A DNA stretch of 38,396 nt from Pirellula sp. (GTDB lineage Bacteria; Planctomycetota; Planctomycetia; Pirellulales; PNKZ01). Numbering within the stretch: position 1 is the first letter of the stretch; each line of letters begins with the position of its first letter. The stretch lies in NCBI GenBank assembly GCA_013822735.1, contig PNKZ01000034.1:1-38396 (forward strand). The letters run 5' to 3'. Shown in pieces: positions 32,173-38,396 of the stretch. The notes beneath the pieces were generated by a model that was given only the letters and a program-made list of their open reading frames with translations, was not told where the DNA came from and did no database searches. The position numbers and the translations under genes are program-made.

Positions 32173-33549
32173 ATGTCGGCCGCACGACGCATCACGATCG
32201 CCTTGCTCGTTCTGAATTCCTGGATGGCTCTTGGGGCGGCAGTTTCTGCGGCCGATGCTCCCCGGCCCAACGTGTTGATCTTCTACGCGGACGATCTCGG
32301 CTATGGGGAGTTGGCCGTTCAGGGTTTCACGAAGGAAATCCCGACGCCGAATATCGACTCGATCGCCCGCAACGGCGTGCGGTTCACACAAGGCTACGTG
32401 GCCGCGACCTATTGCAGCCCGTCGCGAGCAGGCTTGATGACCGGTCGCTACCCGACGCGATTTGGACATGAGTTCAACGCCGTCGCCCGCCACAGCGGTC
32501 TTTCGTTGCAGGAAACGACGATGGCCCAGCGCTTGAAGTCGCTCGGTTACGCAACGTCCGCCGTCGGCAAGTGGCACCTCGGCGGCGATGCCTCGCGCGA
32601 CTACTACCCGACGAACCGCGGATTCGACGAGTTCTACGGCACGTTGAGCAACACGCCGTTTTACCACCCGACGCATTTCGTCGATTCGCGCAAGTCGCTT
32701 GACTTTGAGAATGTCGACGACAAGGACTTCTACACCACCGACGCCTATGCCGCCCGAGCGGTCGATTGGCTCGGTAAGCAAGGCGACAAGTCTTGGTTCT
32801 TGTACTTGCCGTTCAACGCCCAACACGCGCCGCTTCAGGCGCCGCAGAAATATCTGGATCGCTTTCCGAACATCACCGACGAGAAGCGCCGCATCTTTGC
32901 AGCCATGTTGTCGTCGATGGATGATGCCGTCGGTGTAGTCATGGAGAAGGTGCGAGCGTTGGGGCAGGAGGACAATACCATCGTCTTTTACATCGCCGAC
33001 AACGGCGGACCGACCCAAAGCACGACTTCCGGCAACGGCCCCTTGCGCGGCTTCAAGATGACGACCTTCGAAGGGGGAACGCGGGTTCCCTTTCTGATGC
33101 AGTGGAAGGGAAAGCTCCCCGGCGGAAAAGTGGAGACGCGGCCGGTCATGAACCTCGACGTCCTGCCGACTGTTGTCACGGCGGCAGGCGGCAAAATTGA
33201 CCCCTCTTGGAAGCTTGACGGCGTAGACCTGATCCCCTACCTCCTCGGCGACAATTCCGCGCGACCTCACGAGAACATGTTCTGGCGCTTCGGAGATCAG
33301 TGGGCGGTTCGGCAAGGCGACTGGAAACTGGTCGTCAGCCGCGGCGGTTCGGGCCAACCGGAACTTTACGACCTCGCCACGGACATCGGCGAGGCCCGCG
33401 ACTTGGCGAGCGCCGAACCTGCCCGCGTTGCCGAACTTCAGAAGGTCTACGGCCGCTGGAATGCCGAACAGTCGGCACCGACAGCCGCCGATTCTGACAA
33501 CCCCAAAAAGAAGGCGAAGCGTGGCAAGAAAGGTGCCTCCGCGTCTTAG
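32173..33549 (+). CDS. Secreted Cys-type sulfatase (family S1)
   Basis: A 458-residue exported type I sulfatase. A signal peptide (about 1-27) precedes RPNVLIFYADDLGYGE, which provides metal ligands Asp40 and Asp41. The signature YCSPSRAGLMTGRYPTRFG places Cys81, which a formylglycine-generating enzyme must convert for activity. KWHLGG and YIADNGGPTQ complete the active site. The C-terminal tail is Lys-rich (KKKAKRGKKG). ATG 32173 is chosen because the signal peptide begins there; an in-frame ATG at 32005 would add 56 residues without family similarity and runs close to the operator. It is transcribed away from the sialidase cluster and shares its control region. Which sulfated sugar it attacks cannot be read from the sequence. 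Confidence 0.92.
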   Translation: MSAARRITIALLVLNSWMALGAAVSAADAPRPNVLIFYADDLGYGELAVQGFTKEIPTPNIDSIARNGVRFTQGYVAATYCSPSRAGLMTGRYPTRFGHEFNAVARHSGLSLQETTMAQRLKSLGYATSAVGKWHLGGDASRDYYPTNRGFDEFYGTLSNTPFYHPTHFVDSRKSLDFENVDDKDFYTTDAYAARAVDWLGKQGDKSWFLYLPFNAQHAPLQAPQKYLDRFPNITDEKRRIFAAMLSSMDDAVGVVMEKVRALGQEDNTIVFYIADNGGPTQSTTSGNGPLRGFKMTTFEGGTRVPFLMQWKGKLPGGKVETRPVMNLDVLPTVVTAAGGKIDPSWKLDGVDLIPYLLGDNSARPHENMFWRFGDQWAVRQGDWKLVVSRGGSGQPELYDLATDIGEARDLASAEPARVAELQKVYGRWNAEQSAPTAADSDNPKKKAKRGKKGASAS

Positions 33550-33757
33550 TCGCACAGGACTCACCGAGCCGTTTTAAGCACCTTCGGTAGCATCTTAAGA
33601 AAATGTGTGAAAAATATGTCCATTCATGCGGTTTCCCGATCTCCCTTCATCGGCGATCGTCGCAATAATAGCGGCTATTGAATTCAGCGCCGGGTCGGCA
33701 CGCCTTTCATGGCGCTGAGGTTTATTGCCGTGTCGGGTGTTCGGGAAGGGCTGGTGG

Positions 33758-34399
33758 TTGTTGGTGGAAGCTGGTCCGGTCTCAGTTATTGATGACGATC
33801 CGTCGGTTCGGGCGTTAACAGCCCAAATCCTTGCGGATTCCGGTATCCCTACGCAGTCGTTCCGTTCGGCAGCCGAGTTTCTGGCCTCGAACGCGCCGCA
33901 ACTTTCGGCCTGTGTCGTGACGGACCTTCGCATGCCGGAAATGGACGGCGCCGAATTGCTCGGTCGATTAAGATCGGACGGTAACGTCGTGTCCGTCGTT
34001 TTCGTTACCGGTTTCGCAGATATTCGCACGGCGGTCCGGCTCATGGCCGATGGGGCCCTATCGCTGCTGGAAAAGCCGTACAATCCCGACGAACTGGTCC
34101 AGGTCGTCCGCGTCGCGATGGAGCGTACGGAGAAGCAGCGCGACGAGCGACGCATCGTCCTCGACGCTCAACGTCGTTTCGGGCAATTGAGTGACGAGTC
34201 GCGCAGCGTCGCGGAGTGCATGTTGGCGGGGATGTCGAACAAGCTGATCGTCTCCAAGCTCGATATTAGCCCGCGCACGCTCGATCGGCGCAAGCAGATG
34301 GTCTTTGCCACGCTAGGCGTTTCGACGGTTTCCGAGCTTATCGCCTTGGCCTCTCGTGCCGGCGTATCCGGCGTCCATTCGCTGCCGCTAGCGGAATAG
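33758..34399 (+). CDS. FixJ-like response regulator
   Basis: A 213-residue two-component response regulator: a receiver domain (about 5-125) and a LuxR-type helix-turn-helix (about 144-200). The acid pocket VIDDD, phosphorylation site Asp56 (CVVTDLRMPEMDG), Thr84 (FVTG) and Lys106 (LEKPY) are all present, so phosphorylation is expected. The HTH reads GMSNKLIVSKLDISPRTLDRRKQMVFATLGV. The start is uncertain: TTG 33758 is seven bases after GGGAAGGG; TTG 33761 or GTG 33764 are also possible, and a TTG at 33725 would add 11 residues. No cognate kinase is visible in the window. The sulfatase lies upstream on the same strand, about 208 bases away. Confidence 0.85.
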   Translation: MLVEAGPVSVIDDDPSVRALTAQILADSGIPTQSFRSAAEFLASNAPQLSACVVTDLRMPEMDGAELLGRLRSDGNVVSVVFVTGFADIRTAVRLMADGALSLLEKPYNPDELVQVVRVAMERTEKQRDERRIVLDAQRRFGQLSDESRSVAECMLAGMSNKLIVSKLDISPRTLDRRKQMVFATLGVSTVSELIALASRAGVSGVHSLPLAE

Positions 34400-34729
34400 C
34401 CCTTCTTGCGCGAATTCGCTAAGCGAGCCGAGTTCGCGGCCTCTCAGCCGCCCGTCGCGTGGCTGCGCGGCAACTCTTTTCCGCGGCCGCCTTCTTCGTT
34501 CATGCGCTGCACAAACCCGCATGTCAGCGGGGCGTTAACGCATGTTTGGATGGGGGCATGCCGTGCGAAGCGTATTGAATTACCAGCGATTTACAGGCAA
34601 TTCGTGTTTGACGTTCCCCCAAAAGATTGGCGTACGTTCGCCACATCAAACTGCGGCCGGCATCCGATGTAAGTCACTGGATGGTCAAATTTCGTTCAGC
34701 CGTTTGGCTGCAGCGGTGAAAGGTGAGCT
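34400..34729. other. Intergenic region without a recognised gene
   Basis: This 330-base stretch between the two regulators holds a perfect 10-bp palindrome GCGTTAACGC (34532-34541) and three GCATG repeats near 34519, 34540 and 34556. A TTGACG at 34608-34613 has no good -10 partner. An 88-codon reading frame across it resembles nothing and is not called. Confidence 0.5.
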
Positions 34730-35425
34730 ATGTCCGATTCCAGACTCGTCGCATTTTGCATAGGCCTCGATATCGCCGTGTCTGCTGAAGCAACCTCGCT
34801 CTTTTCCCGGTACGCCGTCGATATGGTGCCGTTGGCGTCCTGGGAGGCCCTGCTGGCCCGGGCCGACGTAACTCGGGCCGGCTGCATTCTGGCGACCCTC
34901 AATTCCCAGTCCGACTCCGGTGTCGTCCAGGCGATCGCGGACCTGCAGAACCGTTCCCCGCTTAGCACAATTTTCCTGGCAGCCTCGCCCGCGACGCGTC
35001 TGATCGTCCAGTTGCTCCGCATGGCGCCTGTGGAAGTTCTCGATTGGCCTGTGGAAGCCCACCGTCTCGAGTCGGTCGTTGCGGAAGCTTGTCGCGACTC
35101 GATCGCGCGGCAAACCGAAGCTGCCCAGTCGAACGCCATGGCCGTGCGCGTCTCCCAGTTGCGACGCGAAGAGCTCGACGTGCTCGACTTGATGCTCCGC
35201 GGCAAGCTCAATAAGAATATTGCCTCGACACTCAATATCGCTCTCCGCACCGTCGAAGCGCGACGCAAGCGGATCTTCACGAAGCTCGGCACGCGCAGCG
35301 TCGCCGAAATCGCCGTGATCATGCGGCAATTCCGCGAAGGCGCCCCGCGCAAGCCGCACTTCCTTTCGCGGCAGGCGACTACTCCGTCCGCGCAACCAGT
35401 CGTTACGCAACGCAAATTCGTATAA
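34730..35425 (+). CDS. FixJ/LuxR-like regulator with a pseudo-receiver
   Basis: A 231-residue regulator with a FixJ-like layout: receiver-like region (about 5-125) and LuxR-type helix-turn-helix (about 146-200; LDVLDLMLRGKLNKNIASTLNIALRTVEARRKRIFTKLG). The receiver has lost its active residues. The phosphorylation Asp position is Thr56 (GCILATLNSQSDSG), the Thr/Ser position reads FLAASP, and Lys is replaced by Trp106 (LDWPVEAHRL). It should act without phosphorylation, by another signal or by oligomerisation. ATG 34730 follows AAAGGTGAG, a clear ribosome site. It is convergent with the lut operon and 331 bases after the intact FixJ-like regulator. Confidence 0.8.
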   Translation: MSDSRLVAFCIGLDIAVSAEATSLFSRYAVDMVPLASWEALLARADVTRAGCILATLNSQSDSGVVQAIADLQNRSPLSTIFLAASPATRLIVQLLRMAPVEVLDWPVEAHRLESVVAEACRDSIARQTEAAQSNAMAVRVSQLRREELDVLDLMLRGKLNKNIASTLNIALRTVEARRKRIFTKLGTRSVAEIAVIMRQFREGAPRKPHFLSRQATTPSAQPVVTQRKFV

Positions 35426-35450
35426 GCCCGCTCTGCTGTCGCTCGTCGCT

Positions 35451-36044
35451 TCAATCGCCGACGCAGAACACCGTCATCGATCGCGGCCCGTGCGCGCCGA
35501 TCACGAGCGATTGCTCGATGTCGGCCGTTTTCGACGGACCGGAGAGAAACGCTCCGTAGCCCGGGCCCGTGAACTGCAGCCGCTCGTACGCCTGCGGCAT
35601 GTTGTCGACCAGCGCCGAGGCCGGCACCACCAACACCAAGTGTTGCGTGATGAAGTACAACGCTCGATGCCGTACGCCCGCGTCGGTCACCCACACGGCT
35701 CCGTTCTCCGCCACGGCGATCTCGCCGCGCAAGATCGCGAAGTCGACGTCTTCCAGTGCATGTGGATCGCCAATCGTCGCCAAGTCCACGTTCCCCCGCG
35801 TGATCTCCGGCACGAACGATGCCACGCGTTTCGCGGCATCGTAGGCTGGATGCTCCATAAGTTTGCGGGCCGCCTCCGCGCCGTCGGCCACGAATTCGCA
35901 GCGTCCGCCCACTCCGGCCAGCACCGTCGCAAATTGCGTGCGGCGATCGTCGTAACGGATCCACTGCTGATCCAAGCTTGGCGCCGGTTTATCCGGCAAC
36001 GTCTGAGCGCGCACCGCACGTAAGATGTCGTCTCTACTTCCCAT
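35451..36044 (-). CDS. lutC: Lactate utilisation protein C (LUD domain)
   Basis: A 197-residue LUD-domain protein, third gene of the lactate-oxidation complex LutABC. Typical segments are SRDDILRAVR at the N-terminus, AVAENGAVWVTD, HLVLVVPASALVDNMPQAYER and the C-terminal GPSKTADIEQSLVIGAHGPRSMTVFCV. The exact chemistry of the LUD domain is not settled; together with LutA and LutB it is needed for L-lactate oxidation to pyruvate. ATG 36044 overlaps the lutB stop by 11 bases, so translation is coupled. An upstream extension inside lutB is not supported. Confidence 0.92.
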   Translation of the reverse strand: MGSRDDILRAVRAQTLPDKPAPSLDQQWIRYDDRRTQFATVLAGVGGRCEFVADGAEAARKLMEHPAYDAAKRVASFVPEITRGNVDLATIGDPHALEDVDFAILRGEIAVAENGAVWVTDAGVRHRALYFITQHLVLVVPASALVDNMPQAYERLQFTGPGYGAFLSGPSKTADIEQSLVIGAHGPRSMTVFCVGD

Positions 36045-37398
36045 GGCGCCGCTCAAATTGCTCTCGGAAACTCTCGCGGGGAAACTCCGGCAACTCGCGG
36101 CGTTTACCCCAGGCATTCAACGGGTTGTAAATCATAAATCTCGGCAGCTTCGGCACCACCTTCCGTGCCAGCCAGCCCGACGCCGCATACAGCCTCGGGC
36201 TGCGCAGCACCCGGCTCATTACTTTCATTCCCCAACTCTTCGAACGCGGCAGCAGCCCCCGATGCGCGATCTCCTTGCGCCACGTAAGCAGCTGATGATG
36301 AATGTCGATCTTCACCGGGCAGACGTCGGTACACGATCCGCACAGGCTGCACGCAAACGGCAAGCTGCCGTGTTTCTTCGCATCGCGCGACGGCGCCAGA
36401 ATCGACCCGATCGGGCCCGGCACCGTCGATTCGTAACTGTGCCCGCCGCTCCGCCGATACACGGGGCACGTGTTCATGCAGGCCCCGCACCGAATGCAAT
36501 TCAGCGATCGGCGGAAGTCGTCGCTCCCGAGCAAGTCCGTCCGGCCGTTATCGACGAGCACGATGTGCATCTCGCCCCCCGGCATCGGGCCGTGAAAATG
36601 TGACGAGTACGTCGTGATCGGCTGCCCCGTGGCGCTCCGGGCCAGCAGGCGGAGAAACACGCTCAGGTCGGCGGCCCGCGGAATCAGCTTCTCGATTCCC
36701 ATGCAAGCGATATGAATCTTCGGCAGCGAGACCCCCAGATCGGCGTTCCCCTCGTTCGTGCAAATCACGATGCCGCCGGTTTCGGCCACGGCGAAGTTCA
36801 CGCCCGTTAGTGCCGCGTCGGCCTGCATAAACTTGTCGCGCAGGTGTTGTCGCGCCGCTTCTGCCAGGAAGAGCGGATCCGACATCCCCTCAGGCGTATG
36901 CAAATGCTCGTGAAAGATCGCGCCGACGTCTTCCTTCTTCTTATGGATTGCAGGCAGCACGATATGGCTCGGCGATTCGCCGGCCAGTTGCACGATGCGC
37001 TCGCCGAGATCCGTATCGACCACTTCGATCCCGTGCCGCTCCAAGTACGGATTCAGATGGCATTCTTCCGTGAGCATCGACTTGCTCTTCACAAGCTTCC
37101 GCACGCCGCGCTCTCGCAGGATACCGTGTACAATCGCGTTGTGCTCCGCAGCATCGTTGGCCCAATGCACTTTCACGCCGAGCTTCTGCGCCTGGCTTTC
37201 AAACTGCTCCAGGTAGTCGGCCAGATGCGACATCGTGTGCGCCTTGATCGCCGCCGCCGTCTCACGCAGGAGCTCCCATTCAGGCAGTTGCCAAGCCGCC
37301 TTGTCGCGCTTGCTTCGCACAAACCAAAGCGTCTCGTCGTGCCATTTGGCCCGCGGCTTATCGGCGATAAATGCCAGGGCAAGGTCCGGGTGGTTCAT
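36034..37398 (-). CDS. lutB: Lactate utilisation Fe-S protein B
   Basis: A 454-residue iron-sulfur oxidoreductase, the central subunit of LutABC. An N-terminal LUD domain (about 60-290; FAVAETGGIVICTNEGNADL) leads to two 4Fe-4S motifs: Cys301, Cys304, Cys307, Cys311 (CIRCGACMNTCP) and Cys350, Cys353, Cys356, Cys360 (CSLCGSCTDVCP). The C-terminal LutB-specific domain follows (PRLYAASGWLARKVVPKLPRF). Length and order are normal for the family. Its start overlaps the lutA stop by four bases (ATGA), and its end overlaps lutC. Confidence 0.95.
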   Translation of the reverse strand: MNHPDLALAFIADKPRAKWHDETLWFVRSKRDKAAWQLPEWELLRETAAAIKAHTMSHLADYLEQFESQAQKLGVKVHWANDAAEHNAIVHGILRERGVRKLVKSKSMLTEECHLNPYLERHGIEVVDTDLGERIVQLAGESPSHIVLPAIHKKKEDVGAIFHEHLHTPEGMSDPLFLAEAARQHLRDKFMQADAALTGVNFAVAETGGIVICTNEGNADLGVSLPKIHIACMGIEKLIPRAADLSVFLRLLARSATGQPITTYSSHFHGPMPGGEMHIVLVDNGRTDLLGSDDFRRSLNCIRCGACMNTCPVYRRSGGHSYESTVPGPIGSILAPSRDAKKHGSLPFACSLCGSCTDVCPVKIDIHHQLLTWRKEIAHRGLLPRSKSWGMKVMSRVLRSPRLYAASGWLARKVVPKLPRFMIYNPLNAWGKRRELPEFPRESFREQFERRHGK

Positions 37399-38138
37399 GC
37401 CTTATCTCCCGCCAATATCTCGGCGACATGCATCACGCGGATCGGCTTCTTGTCGCGACGAATGATTCCTTGCAGGTGCATCAAGCACGACATGTCGTTG
37501 GCCGTGAGCACTTGGGTGCCGGCCTGTTCATGGTCGAACACGCGATCTTCTCCCATCATGCACGACACCGCCTCTTCCGCGACGGCAAACGTGCCGCCGA
37601 AGCCGCAGCATTCGTCCGGCCGCTTGAGAGTCGTCAGTTGCAATCCTTCGACGAGCTCCAAAAGCTGCTGAGCCTTACCGAACGATTTGCCGACAAGTTC
37701 GCTGGCGCTGCCGAGCCGCAGTTCGCGCAAGCCGTGGCAACTCTGATGCAGGCCGACCTTATGTGGGAACCGCACGTCGAGTTGTTTTAGGCCGACCACG
37801 TCGACCAGAAACTCGCACAGCTCAAACGTCTTCGCTTTCAACTCCGCGAAGCCCGGCTTACCGGCCAGGTACTCTTCGTAGTGATGCCGAACCATGGCGA
37901 CGCAGCTTCCTGACGGAGCCACCACGTATTCATAAGGCGCGAAGATCTCGAGGAATCTCTCCGCCAACGGCCGCGTTTCTTCCGTGCAGCCGGTGTTCGC
38001 CATCGGCTGGCCGCAACATGTCTGCAGGCGAGGAAACTCGACCCGACAACCGACCCGCTCCAAAATCTCGACGGTCGCCATGCCGACGCGCGGAAAGAGC
38101 TGGTCGACATAACAAGGAATAAACAGACCGACTTGCAT
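37395..38138 (-). CDS. lutA: Lactate utilisation Fe-S protein A (CCG domains)
   Basis: A 247-residue cysteine-rich oxidoreductase, first gene of the lut operon, related to the GlcF/HdrB-type CCG proteins. The two CCG domains appear as TCCGQP (41-45) with SGSCVAMVRHHY, and SCHGLREL with ECCGFGGTFAV. ATG 38138 (MQVGLFIPCYVDQLFP) is the normal start of the family; the longer frame to 38264 adds 42 residues without similarity. Together with LutB and LutC it oxidises L-lactate, as known from Bacillus subtilis and Shewanella relatives. No lactate permease or LldR-like regulator is in the window. Confidence 0.95.
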   Translation of the reverse strand: MQVGLFIPCYVDQLFPRVGMATVEILERVGCRVEFPRLQTCCGQPMANTGCTEETRPLAERFLEIFAPYEYVVAPSGSCVAMVRHHYEEYLAGKPGFAELKAKTFELCEFLVDVVGLKQLDVRFPHKVGLHQSCHGLRELRLGSASELVGKSFGKAQQLLELVEGLQLTTLKRPDECCGFGGTFAVAEEAVSCMMGEDRVFDHEQAGTQVLTANDMSCLMHLQGIIRRDKKPIRVMHVAEILAGDKA

Positions 38139-38195
38139 CAGGCGTCGTGCGGGTAAGAGGACGTGGAGCGTTGGTAATTGGTCAGACCGCTTTGC

Positions 38196-38201
38196 ATTAT
38201 A
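38196..38201 (-). promoter_or_regulatory. Candidate -10 element for lutABC
   Basis: On the minus strand the hexamer reads TATAAT, a perfect -10 match, 58 bases before the lutA start. At 17 bases upstream the -35 region reads TCTCTT, which is poor, so the promoter would need an activator or another sigma factor. The stretch 38139-38396 shows no gene; it also holds three tandem CCGATC units (38297-38314). Confidence 0.35.
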
Positions 38202-38396
38202 GTCACAACCACCGATTGAAGAGAGGGGGGCGGCCGAACGGAAAATACAGCGAAAATCGTCCACCGCTCCCGATCGAAAAAACGCGTACTGCCCGACCGA
38301 TCCCGATCCCGATCGCCATCGGACAAGCCGTCGCAGCCCCTCTTCCGCCGCGAACCGGCGGACTACATTGTCTCCACTCCGCGAAGCGGCGGTTTA

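Noticed and set aside
32008-33564. Long minus-strand reading frame (518 codons) opposite the sulfatase
   Set aside because: It mirrors the codon pattern of the sulfatase, shows no family motif, and the plus strand encodes a complete sulfatase with signal peptide.
34406-34672. Plus-strand 88-codon frame between the two FixJ-like regulators
   Set aside because: No ribosome site, no similarity to a known family, and composition unlike the neighbouring genes.
38297-38314. CCGATC tandem repeat as a CRISPR or replication-origin signal
   Set aside because: Only three 6-base units without spacers; far too short for a CRISPR array, and no dnaA or DnaA-box cluster is present.

Overview
The window looks like a chromosomal segment of a planctomycete, probably of the Pirellula/Lacipirellula type. 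The basis is GC-rich coding sequence, Cys-type secreted sulfatase and sialidase genes, secreted FAD-dependent oxidoreductases, FixJ-like regulators, a small secreted Tyr-rich protein of a kind I associate with this phylum, and several palindromic or degenerate interspersed repeats between genes. The phylum assignment is inference from gene content; no rRNA or other marker gene is present. I found no tRNA, rRNA, CRISPR array, insertion sequence or prophage.

Layout. (1) 86-3207, + strand: a Tat-exported PhoD-type phosphatase, a metallo-beta-lactamase-fold hydrolase with an altered metal motif, and a small secreted Tyr-rich protein. (2) 3329-4540, - strand: an M20 metallopeptidase, divergent from what follows. 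(3) 4931-20065, + strand: a complete 14-gene NADH:quinone oxidoreductase (complex I) operon in canonical order nuoABCDEFGHIJKLMN, preceded by a candidate promoter, a leader hairpin and a perfect inverted repeat matching the Rex redox-repressor operator. (4) 20119-23271, + strand: a degenerate NtrC-like regulator, an orphan protein and an Mrp/Ind1-type P-loop ATPase that could serve Fe-S insertion into complex I. (5) 31917-23289, - strand: a tight five-gene cluster of a GntR/LacI-hybrid regulator, a GH33-type sialidase, a double-domain sialidase and two secreted FAD-dependent oxidoreductases. A sulfatase (32173-33549) is transcribed divergently, and a perfect 17-bp palindrome lies in the divergent region. 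(6) 33758-35425, + strand: a FixJ-like response regulator and a second FixJ-like protein whose receiver has lost its phosphorylation residues. (7) 38138-35451, - strand: lutABC for L-lactate oxidation.

How the parts fit. Complex I takes electrons from NADH and passes them to quinone while pumping protons, and the Rex-like site suggests the operon is tuned to the NADH/NAD+ ratio. LutABC supplies pyruvate from lactate. The sialidase/sulfatase/FAD-oxidoreductase cluster looks like a small locus for attacking sulfated, sialylated or otherwise acidic glycans outside the cytoplasm, controlled by its own sugar-sensing repressor. Why two secreted flavoproteins accompany sialidases is the least explained part of the window and the best candidate for an undescribed function.
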